DNA from: Tychonema litorale BBK16
GTDB taxonomy: Bacteria > Cyanobacteriota > Cyanobacteriia > Cyanobacteriales > Microcoleaceae
Reading direction: 5' to 3'
Assembly: GCF_021648855.1 (NCBI RefSeq)
Contig: NZ_JAKJHX010000079.1
Location: 1 to 26,181, forward strand
Length of the DNA: 26,181 nucleotides
Below the pieces are notes generated by a model. That model did no database searches and had not been told where the DNA came from. It worked only from the letters and a program-made list of their open reading frames with translations. How positions within the stretch are numbered: position 1 is the first letter of the stretch; every line of letters starts with the position of its first letter. Both the position numbers and the translations under genes were made by a program. Positions 8,292 through 15,918 of this stretch are shown here, piece by piece.

Positions 8292-8483
8292 ATGAAAATT
8301 CGTGAGGTACTCAAGCGATTAGAAGCGGATGGATGGTTTGAAGTAAGAATGCGAGGAAGTCATCGAGTCCTGAAGCACCCTCAAAAATCCGGTATTGTAG
8401 TTGTACCAGGTAATTTTTCGGATGAAGTCGCCATTGGAACTCTCAAAAGCATTTGGAAACAAGCACAACTGGAGGACGAATAA
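8292..8483 (+). CDS. hicA: HicA family mRNA-interferase toxin
   Basis: A 63-residue protein of the HicA type: a small double-stranded-RNA-binding-like fold that cleaves translated mRNA when free of HicB. MKIREVLKRLEADGW at the N-terminus and the GSHRVLKHP motif, with its catalytic histidine, are typical; HFxH-like features are intact. I prefer ATG 8292 to the GTG three bases earlier, because AAGGA (8281-8285) then sits 6 bases upstream and family members begin MKI. It overlaps hicB by one base (TAATG at 8481-8485), so the two are translationally coupled. Confidence 0.9.
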   Translation: MKIREVLKRLEADGWFEVRMRGSHRVLKHPQKSGIVVVPGNFSDEVAIGTLKSIWKQAQLEDE

Positions 8484-8698
8484 TGAAAGAATACATTGTA
8501 ATTTTTGAATGGGCTGGGACTAACTATTCAGCTTACGTTCCTGATTTGCCTGGTTGTATTTCTACAGGTAAGACACTTGAAGAAACAGAAAACAATATTA
8601 AAGAAGCAATTGAGCTTTATATTGACACCCTCCGAGAGGATGGTCAACTCATCCCAGAACCATCGCTTAAGGCTAAGGCAATTTCTGTTGCAGCTTAA
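8483..8698 (+). CDS. hicB: HicB family antitoxin
   Basis: A 71-residue HicB antitoxin that binds HicA and blocks its active site. MKEYIVIFEWAGTNYSAYVP followed by DLPGCISTGKTLEETENNIK is the partly degraded RNase H-like HicB fold. The protein stops shortly after the fold (IPEPSLKAKAISVAA), so there is no separate ribbon-helix-helix or HTH DNA-binding domain. Autoregulation may therefore be weak or work differently. ATG 8483 is supported by GGAGG at 8471-8475 with a 7-base spacer inside the end of hicA; a longer frame from 8453 would overlap hicA and lacks family similarity. Confidence 0.9.
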   Translation: MKEYIVIFEWAGTNYSAYVPDLPGCISTGKTLEETENNIKEAIELYIDTLREDGQLIPEPSLKAKAISVAA

Positions 8699-8778
8699 TT
8701 AGCATAAATTCAGCAAAAAGTCAACTGTTAGTTGTTGACAGTTAACAGTCAACAATCACCTGACAATGTAACCAGAAT

Positions 8779-10944
8779 CTACACAACATGACTCGAAATT
8801 GTTTCAGTCTCCACCTTTGCTTCCACCGGCCAAGGATTTTCCATGTCTAATATTTTTTTCGGCTGATAAACCGCCAAATCAAACCAGAAAGTTGTACCCA
8901 CATTCACCTCACTAACTAAATTAATTTTAGTGTGGTGTTTGTCAATAATATTTCTGACAATAGAAAGACCCAATCCCGTTCCTTCTAAAGTGTGAACTCG
9001 GTTTTCTACCCGGAAAAAACGCTCGAAAATTGCCTGTTGATCTTCAGGATCTATGCCAATCCCAGTATCAGAAATTTCGATCCGCACCGTCGGAAAATCT
9101 TTAGATTCAGGCGATAAGTTGTGGTGATCGGAAACACTATTTTTGTGGTGTTTAGTATCACCGTCTAGTAAATAAGCTCGAATGGATACCCTACCACCGG
9201 CAGAAGTAAATTTCAAAGCATTTCCTACTAAATTCGCTAATACTTGCAGGAGCAAATCATAATGACCTAAAGCAGACGGCAAGTCGGGGTCAACGTCTTG
9301 CTCCAATTCAATGCCTTTATCCTTAGCATTCAATTTATAAGTTCGCAGGGTTTGTTCCACAGCTTGATGGAGGTCAACCGCATCTAACTGATAAACTCGG
9401 CAGGATTCCAGCCGCGACAAGTCTAACACATCATTAACTAACCGAGTTAGTCGATCAGTTTCTCGGTTAGCAATTTCCAGAAACTCCCGACGCTCGCTTT
9501 CTTGAAGGTCTTCTCCATATTCGTAGAGAGTTTCAATAAAAGATTTGATATTAAACAAAGGAGTTCTTAATTCATGAGAAATATTACTGATAAAATTGCT
9601 TTTAGCTTCATTTAGTTCCACTTCCCGTGTGATATCCTGCACTGTCATCGCAATACCTTTGAGACTCTCGCGGTACTGATCGGAACCTTGATGTTTCGAG
9701 GTTTGTTTGTAGAAAGTGCACTCCAGAGCCTCCGGCCGTTCTGATTCGTTACAGGTATTTTCTTCGTCGCGGACGCAGCTTTTGCACAGCGATTCCGATC
9801 CGGGCGCTTTATGGAGAATTACAGTAGTTAAAACAATCCGAATTGTACGGTTGACTGGTTCCCTCATCGAGATCCGAAATTCTCCCCCTTCGCGATCGCC
9901 CGCAGCTATTTGATGCAATGGTCTAGCCAACTCCTGCTGGACTTCCGCGGGCAAAATGTGCAGAACATTAACTCCGATCGCATTTTTGCCTTCCCATCCA
10001 AAAATCCGCCTCCCCGTCGGATTAACTAAAATCACCTGCAAATTCGCATCTAATAACAGCGCCCCATCAGCAATAGTTGAGACCAAAGTTTCCAACTTAG
10101 CTTTTTCTGCTGTCAACTCTTCAATATTTTGTTCTTCATAACTTTCGAGTTTCTGAGCCATCTCATTAAAGCTGCCAATCAACTCGCCCAATTCTCCACC
10201 CAAAGGCAAGTCAACTCGTTGTTTGAAATTTCCACTCGCAATATTTTTTACCCCTAAAACTAATTGTTTAATCGGTTTAGTAATTGTCAGGGCATTAAAC
10301 ACAGCCCCCAAAATTACCATTACCCAAATAGTCACAAATACTGCCAAAGTGACATCTCTAGTCAAATTTGAAGAGATCACAGCAGCAGGATTTGGGTTAA
10401 TGCCGATCGCCAAAACTCCCAAATATTTATCTTCATATATCAGAGGAACAAATACATCTGTTACCTCTCCGTCAGGAGTCAAATGTTGTCGCACCAAAGG
10501 CACAGAAGTCAAATTTCTCGCCTCAATGTCCGCGATAAAACTATCGGGAAGTTTAATCTGACGGCGCAGAGTCAAAGAAGTTTGCACCTCCGACTTCGAG
10601 AAGGGTATCCCCAAGAAAATGTCCCCCGCCTCGTCTGCATAGAGCATATAACGGACGCTAGAGGTGTTGCTATAAAATTGATGGGAAAAACGGGCCACCT
10701 CTGAGCGATCGTTTTTGGCAATCAAAGGAGCCACATTTGCCGATAGCAGCAGCCCCAGGTCACGACCGTAGCGAGTATCATTAAGTCTGGCATCGAGCTG
10801 GATAGTATTGACGGCCCAGAATGTGAGGCCACTCATAATTAACGAAACTACGAGGGTAGCACCGGCCATCAGGCGAGTCTGGAGAGTAAACTCCGACCAC
10901 CAACGAGCAATAATTTCTCCGATTTTGTTTAGTATGGCCAACAT
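8779..10944 (-). CDS. nblS: NblS/Hik33 (DspA)-type sensor histidine kinase
   Basis: A 721-residue membrane histidine kinase. In cyanobacteria NblS/Hik33 responds to high light, cold, osmotic and nutrient stress and phosphorylates RpaB-type regulators that control photosystem and phycobilisome genes. Order: TM1 (about 27-46), extracytoplasmic sensor (47-198), TM2 (199-220), HAMP (221-273), PAS (about 280-440), HisKA with H457 in SHELRTP, and HATPase (about 560-692) with N571/N575, DTGIG (626-630) and GTGLGL (655-660). The N-terminal sequence ARWWSEFTLQTRLMAGATL and the full domain order fit NblS. The PAS domain holds a cluster of four cysteines (C387, C390, C398, C409). The gene lies 157 bases downstream of purD on the same strand. 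ATG 10944 has only a weak ribosome-binding site. Confidence 0.88.
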   Translation of the reverse strand: MLAILNKIGEIIARWWSEFTLQTRLMAGATLVVSLIMSGLTFWAVNTIQLDARLNDTRYGRDLGLLLSANVAPLIAKNDRSEVARFSHQFYSNTSSVRYMLYADEAGDIFLGIPFSKSEVQTSLTLRRQIKLPDSFIADIEARNLTSVPLVRQHLTPDGEVTDVFVPLIYEDKYLGVLAIGINPNPAAVISSNLTRDVTLAVFVTIWVMVILGAVFNALTITKPIKQLVLGVKNIASGNFKQRVDLPLGGELGELIGSFNEMAQKLESYEEQNIEELTAEKAKLETLVSTIADGALLLDANLQVILVNPTGRRIFGWEGKNAIGVNVLHILPAEVQQELARPLHQIAAGDREGGEFRISMREPVNRTIRIVLTTVILHKAPGSESLCKSCVRDEENTCNESERPEALECTFYKQTSKHQGSDQYRESLKGIAMTVQDITREVELNEAKSNFISNISHELRTPLFNIKSFIETLYEYGEDLQESERREFLEIANRETDRLTRLVNDVLDLSRLESCRVYQLDAVDLHQAVEQTLRTYKLNAKDKGIELEQDVDPDLPSALGHYDLLLQVLANLVGNALKFTSAGGRVSIRAYLLDGDTKHHKNSVSDHHNLSPESKDFPTVRIEISDTGIGIDPEDQQAIFERFFRVENRVHTLEGTGLGLSIVRNIIDKHHTKINLVSEVNVGTTFWFDLAVYQPKKILDMENPWPVEAKVETETISSHVV

Positions 10945-11101
10945 TTCACCAGTTAAAATTTAAAAGCATTAAATAAAGTGGCTTTTCTCAGATTTTGTGC
11001 AGTGAATTTTTCACTACCACCACCGCAGAGATGCCAGACTTATTGTGACACTTCTAATTAGAGATTGCTTGACTTCCCCCAAGTAGCCGATGTCGAAATT
11101 C

Positions 11102-12385
11102 CTAACTTTTGTCCGCCAAAGCTCGACGGCCAATGTCGCGGCGACAGTAAACTCCTTCAAATTCAATACAATCTACTGCCTCGTAAGCTTTAGCAATAGC
11201 TTGTTCAAAACTTTCTCCCACAGCAGTCACCCCCAAAACCCGACCACCATCGGTCACTAACTGTTGCTGCTTCAACTGGGTGCCAGCATGAAAGACTTCT
11301 GCACCTGTTGCTTCGGCTGCTTCGATACCCGTAATCGTTTTGCCTTTCTCGTAACTTCCAGGATAACCCCCAGAGGCCAAAACCACACAAACTGCTGCGC
11401 CGGACTTCCAGCGAATTTCCGAAAAATCTCCTAAACGCTGATTACAGCAGGCTAGCAGCAAATCTTCTAGGGGGGTTTCCAGCAAGGACAAAACGGCTTG
11501 GGTTTCGGGATCCCCGAAGCGGCAATTGAATTCTAGAACCAAGGGTTCTCCTTCGGCGGTAATCATCAAACCTGCGTAAAGCACGCCCCGGTAGTCGATT
11601 TTGCGTTTTCGCAGTGCCACTAGAGTGGGTTCCAGAATTTCGGTTTGAATCCTTGCCATCAGCTCTGGAGTGACAATTGGCGCTGGTGCGTAGGCTCCCA
11701 TGCCGCCTGTATTGGCTCCCTTGTCGTCTTCACCGATCGCTTTGTGGTCTTGGGCGGGCAGCAGAGGTTCTACTGTAATGCCGTCGGTGAGAGCGAGAAT
11801 AGAGACCTCTTGGCCTGTGACATATTCTTCGACTACGACTCGGATGTTCTCGGTGCCGAATTCGCCACGAAAAATTGTGTTGATGGCGCTATGAGCGATT
11901 TTGACGGTAGTGGCAACGGTGACTCCCTTCCCTGATGCGAGTCCGTCTGCCTTGATGACTATGGGAAGTCCCTGTTCAACAACGTATGCTTTGGCTGCTT
12001 CTGGGTTTGTAAATACGGCCGCTTTGGGTGTTGGGATGCCTGCTTCGAGCATCAATTCTTTTGCCCAGAATTTGCTCGACTCAATTTGGGCACCGGCTTG
12101 GGTGGGCCCGAAAGCCATGAGTTTTTTCTGTTGGAAGTAGTCAACGATGCCTAATGATAGGGGCAATTCGGGCCCGACGATGATAAGTCCGATGTTATTG
12201 ACCATCACAAAGCGCTCCATGCCTTGGAAGTCATCGATGTTGAGCGACAAATTTTGACAGCCTTTGGTGGTAGCTGTGCCGCCGTTGCCTGGTACGCAGA
12301 AGACTTGTTTGATCCGCGTTGATTCTAGCAGTTTTTTTGCGATCGCGTGTTCGCGACCTCCGTTACCGACAAGCAAAACTTTCAC
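11102..12385 (-). CDS. purD: Phosphoribosylamine-glycine ligase (GAR synthetase)
   Basis: This enzyme catalyses the second step of purine synthesis: phosphoribosylamine, glycine and ATP give glycinamide ribonucleotide. The 427 residues match the usual length. Visible are MKVLLVGNGGREHAIA at the N-terminus, the ATP-grasp segment KADGLASGKGV (145-155), GANTGGMGAYAPAP (223-236) and the family signature RFGDPETQ (289-296). Translation starts at GTG 12385, with GAGG 7 bases upstream on the minus strand. It is divergent from purK across a 350-base control region, and nblS follows in the same direction, possibly in one transcript. Confidence 0.96.
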   Translation of the reverse strand: MKVLLVGNGGREHAIAKKLLESTRIKQVFCVPGNGGTATTKGCQNLSLNIDDFQGMERFVMVNNIGLIIVGPELPLSLGIVDYFQQKKLMAFGPTQAGAQIESSKFWAKELMLEAGIPTPKAAVFTNPEAAKAYVVEQGLPIVIKADGLASGKGVTVATTVKIAHSAINTIFRGEFGTENIRVVVEEYVTGQEVSILALTDGITVEPLLPAQDHKAIGEDDKGANTGGMGAYAPAPIVTPELMARIQTEILEPTLVALRKRKIDYRGVLYAGLMITAEGEPLVLEFNCRFGDPETQAVLSLLETPLEDLLLACCNQRLGDFSEIRWKSGAAVCVVLASGGYPGSYEKGKTITGIEAAEATGAEVFHAGTQLKQQQLVTDGGRVLGVTAVGESFEQAIAKAYEAVDCIEFEGVYCRRDIGRRALADKS

Positions 12386-12735
12386 AGCATCCTCACCTAT
12401 ATTTTTTTGCCTGAATGGCCACTTTGCAGTGTTTGTACTTATCTATCTGCTTTTTGCAGTGTTGTCAATTATGCCATGGTTGAGGCTAGAGAATTGATAG
12501 ATGTGGCACTTTTTCGACGGTTGGGGATCTGCTGCTGTTTGGCAATGGCTCAGTCCGTGCCATGACTGGGGAGTGTCAATTAAGAAATACATTTGAATTT
12601 ACCGTTGGGGGCGGGCGGGTTTATTGAGATTGTTGGTTCTTGTTATATATCGTTGGTGAACCCGCCCCTACAGCATATTCATTGTGGTACTTTTTGCTAT
12701 AAAATAGTCAGGTTAACACAATCAAAATTACTGAC
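12386..12735. other. Divergent purD-purK control region
   Basis: These 350 bases hold no gene. An inverted repeat (GGGCGGGTT near 12611-12621 against AACCCGCCC at 12659-12667) encloses an AT-rich spacer and belongs to the GGGCGGGTT...AACCCGCCCCTAC repeat type common in such genomes. TATAAAAT near 12698 is a plausible -10 box for purK. I could not recognise a PurR box or riboswitch. Confidence 0.55.
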
Positions 12736-13908
12736 ATGAAATTCACTCAAGCCACTGCGATTACATCTACCAAAATTCAGCGGGTGGGTGTTGTCGGTGG
12801 CGGCCAACTAGCTTGGATGATGGGGGCTGCTGCTAGTAGGCTGGGTATTGAATTGGTGGTGCAAACTCCCCATGCTACTGACCCGGCAATTTCTGTTGCT
12901 GCTGATTCTATTCTCGCGGGTATTGATGATGTGAATGCTACTGCTGAATTGGCGACTCGCTGTGATGTAATTACCTTTGAAAATGAGTTTGTTGATTTGG
13001 ATGGTTTGCGAATATTAGAAAAGCAAGGTATTTTATTTCAGCCGAGTTTGTCGTCGCTTGATCCTTTGTTGGACAAGTACGTCCAACGTTGTTATTTACA
13101 AGATTTGGGTTTGCCAACTCCCAGGTTTTGGCAATGGGATTGTAGTCAGGATTTACCCTTAGATTTTCCCTTCGTTATCAAGGTTCGCCGCCACGGTTAT
13201 GATGGTCAAGGTACTTTTGTGGTGAAAGATTCCGCGAGTTTTGAGTCGATTTGTGTTAAGCTTAAAAATCTGGCTTTGTTGGTGGAAGAATTTGTGCCTT
13301 TTGATCGCGAGTTGGCTGTAATTGCAGCTCGATCGACAACTGGCGAAATTGCGATTTACCCGATCGTCGAAACTCAACAGGAACATGAGGTTTGTCGTCT
13401 GGTGATTGCGCCGGCCCAGATTAGTTTACAGGTAAAAGCCGAAGCTGAGGCGATCGCCCACACTCTCCTCAATAGCTTACAAGCTGTCGGCGTATTCGGC
13501 ATTGAACTATTTTTAACCAGCGACAATCAACTATTAGTCAATGAAATTGCACCCCGCACGCACAATTCGGGACACTTCACCATAGATGCTTGCAAAACTT
13601 CACAATTTGAACAACATTTACGCGCAGTTTGTCAACTGCCTTTAGGCAACTGCGATTTAAACTCTGCTGGCGCTGTGATGGTAAATTTACTTGGCTATAA
13701 ATCGGCTGAGTCCGACTATTTAGAAAAACGAAAACAACTGGCACAACTCAATAATACTTTTGTGCATTGGTATGGTAAGAAAGTATCGCGTCCAGGTCGT
13801 AAACTGGGTCATGTTACTGTTTTGCTCGATCGGGAAGCCGTGGATCAGGGGCGAGTGCAAGTAGATGCGATCGCTCAAACCATTGAATCTATCTGGTATG
13901 CAAATTAA
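12736..13908 (+). CDS. purK: N5-carboxyaminoimidazole ribonucleotide synthase
   Basis: PurK joins bicarbonate to aminoimidazole ribonucleotide, using ATP, to give N5-CAIR, the substrate for PurE. The 390-residue ATP-grasp protein shows the N-terminal nucleotide-binding loop VGVVGGGQLAWMM (17-29), the ATP-binding KVRRHGYDGQGTF (149-161), and NEIAPRTHNSGHFT with its metal/ATP-binding acidic residues and substrate loop. R-R-H replaces the more usual R-R-G in the ATP loop. The first 14 residues before the fold are extra; an internal start is not obvious, so ATG 12736 is kept. purE is not in the window. The 6S RNA gene follows immediately, an order I recall from other cyanobacteria. Confidence 0.93.
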   Translation: MKFTQATAITSTKIQRVGVVGGGQLAWMMGAAASRLGIELVVQTPHATDPAISVAADSILAGIDDVNATAELATRCDVITFENEFVDLDGLRILEKQGILFQPSLSSLDPLLDKYVQRCYLQDLGLPTPRFWQWDCSQDLPLDFPFVIKVRRHGYDGQGTFVVKDSASFESICVKLKNLALLVEEFVPFDRELAVIAARSTTGEIAIYPIVETQQEHEVCRLVIAPAQISLQVKAEAEAIAHTLLNSLQAVGVFGIELFLTSDNQLLVNEIAPRTHNSGHFTIDACKTSQFEQHLRAVCQLPLGNCDLNSAGAVMVNLLGYKSAESDYLEKRKQLAQLNNTFVHWYGKKVSRPGRKLGHVTVLLDREAVDQGRVQVDAIAQTIESIWYAN

Positions 13909-14013
13909 ATTGCTCGAAGCTTGCCAAAATCGAGTTAGTCGGTATATATTAAATAAAGGTTCTACTGCGACGTTGGTGACTGCCAATAATGTTTTTTTGA
14001 TCTATAACTCTTA

Positions 14014-14190
14014 ACTTTCGGGAATCAAGATGTTTGGACAGCAGTAAACTGGGCTTGTACCCAGAAACTTTAAGTCCGAGCCAACGGTGCCCACCTGGTA
14101 AAATACCAGGTCAAAAGCTGAGGTAAGACGGCGTTGCGGGGAGCCATTAAAATATTGATTGAGATAGGCGCTAATATGGCTAGCCTATTT
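14014..14190 (+). ncRNA. ssaA: 6S RNA (RNA polymerase-binding regulatory RNA)
   Basis: 6S RNA imitates an open promoter and sequesters sigma-containing RNA polymerase. Support is structural and positional. A TATAAC box (14003-14008) predicts a 5' end near 14014. AATCAA (14023-14028) pairs with TTGATT (14155-14160), and TGG/CCA extends this closing stem, giving the long rod of the family. The inner hairpins CTGGG/CCCAG (about 14048-14063) and ACCTGGT/ACCAGGT (about 14094-14112) fit. An intrinsic terminator follows, giving about 177 nt, close to the usual 185. Cyanobacterial 6S RNA is known just downstream of purK, as here. The 5' end is approximate, and no covariance model was run. Confidence 0.72.
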
Positions 14191-14195
14191 TTTTT
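14164..14195 (+). terminator. Intrinsic terminator of the 6S RNA gene
   Basis: A stem ATAGGC (14164-14169) with GCCTAT (14183-14188) runs into eight consecutive T residues (14188-14195). The strand and position fit the end of the 6S RNA transcript. Confidence 0.75.
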
Positions 14196-14198
14196 ATG

Positions 14199-14288
14199 GG
14201 GAATTGGGAATGGGGAATTGGGAATTGGGCATTATTGACCCTTCGACTACGCTTAGGGGACGAACAACTAACCAATAACTAATAACTA
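14199..14288. repeat. Mixed low-complexity repeats
   Basis: GGGGAATTGGGAATGGGGAA-type sequence (14199-14228), a CCCTTCGACTACGCTTAGGG segment (14239-14258), then AACTAACCAATAACTAATAA-type heptamers up to the TA that borders the MITE-like element. Nothing here looks coding. Confidence 0.7.
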
Positions 14289-14463
14289 ACAATACTTCGG
14301 AAAGTTTTTTAACGGCCCTGTAAGCCTTACGGAGGAAGCCCTGCCATTTTTAACGGATTTTCTGAAACTTAGCGCTGAACTTAAACCTTGAAAAAATAGT
14401 CCAGCATATAGCCAGCAAGGGTTTAGGACACTAGACTAGATCTAAAACTGTCCGAAGTATTGA
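14289..14463. mobile_element. MITE-like element with 19-base terminal inverted repeats
   Basis: CAATACTTCGGA at 14290-14301 is the exact complement of TCCGAAGTATTG at 14451-14462. Inward, after one mismatch, AGTTTT pairs with AAAACT, giving 18 of 19 matched positions. TA dinucleotides border both ends (14287-14288 and 14464-14465). A 175-base element with no transposase, terminal inverted repeats and TA borders is the form expected of a non-autonomous IS630/Tc1-like element; TA duplication is established for IS630. Its right end lies 9 bases before the start codon of the next gene. The family assignment is inference. Confidence 0.68.
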
Positions 14464-14472
14464 TACCAGGTT

Positions 14473-15768
14473 ATGCTAACAGAAGATTTAGATGCGTTCG
14501 CCCTGGAGGCAAGAATTGTGGTTACAGAAAGGGAACTTATTTGTCAGTTGAATTACGGAACTGAAACTGTTATGGCGAATGTGGTTATTTCCCAGTCCGA
14601 CGACTGCTCTGTTATTGCCACCATAACTCCGCATCAACAGATTAGTTTGATTTCTTCAAACGTAGATTGTTTCATAGAAAGTATTCGTAATGGTTTATCT
14701 TCACTTTTGCTAAAAACAACCCCCGTGACAATTTCAGAACAAAATAACCAGTTAAAAGCGAAGTTAGGTGTAGCAGAGCTTGAATTGCAGAATCTTCCCC
14801 AAGATAGCGATACAGTTTCAGTCCGAATGTATTTAACTAATCTACATTCCTATTTTTACAAAAATCATATCAAATTTGATATTAATATTCCAGGGCAGCC
14901 ACAAGTTGTATTATCTGCTCACGAAGAAGGAGCTATATCAAATATTGCTGAAGTTTTTCAAATCCCATACTCTGATTTAGAGAAGATCAAAAAGTTGGTT
15001 GATTCAATATGCTGGCTTTGTTCTTTCGCGTCTGGACGGCTTTCCGCAGTTGCCAGAATGGAGGTACTACGTAACAAAGAGCTTATCTACCAGGAACTTA
15101 CATCTGTTGATACCACACTAAACCAAGGGCCTAAAGTCATCTCTGATGTAGACGATCTAACCCTGTTCATTGAACACAGCTATAACTACTATCAGCAGAT
15201 TGTTACCACATACAACCTGAATAATTTAATTAACTTAGGTGTTCTGGCTAAGCAGACACCTTATATAGAGGTTAAAACTCTATTAATGTGTAACTTTCTG
15301 GAAGTCTTGCGCTATAACTATGCACTAAATATTGGCTGTCCCAAAGGGGATTTTACCAGAGATCGGAAAGATAATTTCTATTTAGTCACTAATGAAAGAA
15401 GAAATGGAAGAAGAAATGGAAGAAGAAATTGTTCAGCTTCTTCTCAACAAAGAGCTTCTTTTCAAGAAATATTGGAACACTTCTGTGACAAAAATAGCCT
15501 CACAGGTTGGTGTAGTTCTTTCAAAGATATTCGCGATAAGATCGTACATACAGGGAATATAACTGGATCGACTTTTCAGGAAAAAATCCAAAAATATCAA
15601 GACTTACACCATTTCTGCGATCGAGTGATACTTGCTCTTCTCCAATGGGATTGTGCTGGAGTGAGGCTTACTTTTCCCCAATGTGATGTAGTCTCAGGTC
15701 CATACATACCGATAAATTGCCCCCCGAATCCAGAATCTGTAGTTAACCGGGTGGCATTTACTAGATAA
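14473..15768 (+). CDS. Unknown protein with C-terminal HEPN-type motif
   Basis: A 431-residue soluble protein that I do not recognise as a named family. The N-terminal 100 residues are beta-rich, the middle is helical, and the C-terminal part (about 265-395) is helical with RDKIVH at 354-359, matching the R-(N/D/H)-x3-H signature of HEPN ribonucleases. The LLMCNFLEVLRYNYA helix (270-284) and the final CDRVILALLQW helix fit the Apea-like HEPN layout. HEPN proteins are frequent in toxin-antitoxin and phage-defence loci. A 12-base repeat adds RRNG units at 309-319. The start codon sits 9 bases beyond a MITE-like element, and an in-frame TGA lies inside its end, so the true N-terminus may have been lost. 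Only weak CCAGG precedes ATG. Confidence 0.7.
   Translation: MLTEDLDAFALEARIVVTERELICQLNYGTETVMANVVISQSDDCSVIATITPHQQISLISSNVDCFIESIRNGLSSLLLKTTPVTISEQNNQLKAKLGVAELELQNLPQDSDTVSVRMYLTNLHSYFYKNHIKFDINIPGQPQVVLSAHEEGAISNIAEVFQIPYSDLEKIKKLVDSICWLCSFASGRLSAVARMEVLRNKELIYQELTSVDTTLNQGPKVISDVDDLTLFIEHSYNYYQQIVTTYNLNNLINLGVLAKQTPYIEVKTLLMCNFLEVLRYNYALNIGCPKGDFTRDRKDNFYLVTNERRNGRRNGRRNCSASSQQRASFQEILEHFCDKNSLTGWCSSFKDIRDKIVHTGNITGSTFQEKIQKYQDLHHFCDRVILALLQWDCAGVRLTFPQCDVVSGPYIPINCPPNPESVVNRVAFTR
15397..15431 (+). repeat. In-frame 12-base tandem repeat
   Basis: AGAAGAAATGGA occurs at 15397 and 15409, with a third partial copy to 15431, inside the HEPN-motif gene. It encodes repeated RRNG, a basic patch just before the C-terminal catalytic region. 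The purine-only tract is prone to slippage, and each unit change would preserve the frame. Confidence 0.85.
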
Positions 15769-15918
15769 GGCAAGAAGTTTACAAACGAGTTATGGGCAGC
15801 GAGGAGTTACATAAATGTAGAGCGGAAAAGTTGTATGAAAGTAGGAAAAGCAGAAAATTGCATATTTCACAATAGAAGTGTTAACTCTATTGGAAAGCAG
15901 GTTTTGCCTGATGTAACT

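Noticed and set aside
14239..14258. TTCGA sequence suggestive of a tRNA T-arm
   Set aside because: No acceptor or anticodon stems can be drawn around it; it is a common CCCTTCGACTACGC repeat.
15791..15874. 27-codon frame starting MGSEELHKC between two convergent genes
   Set aside because: No ribosome-binding site, no recognisable pattern, and too short to support without comparison.
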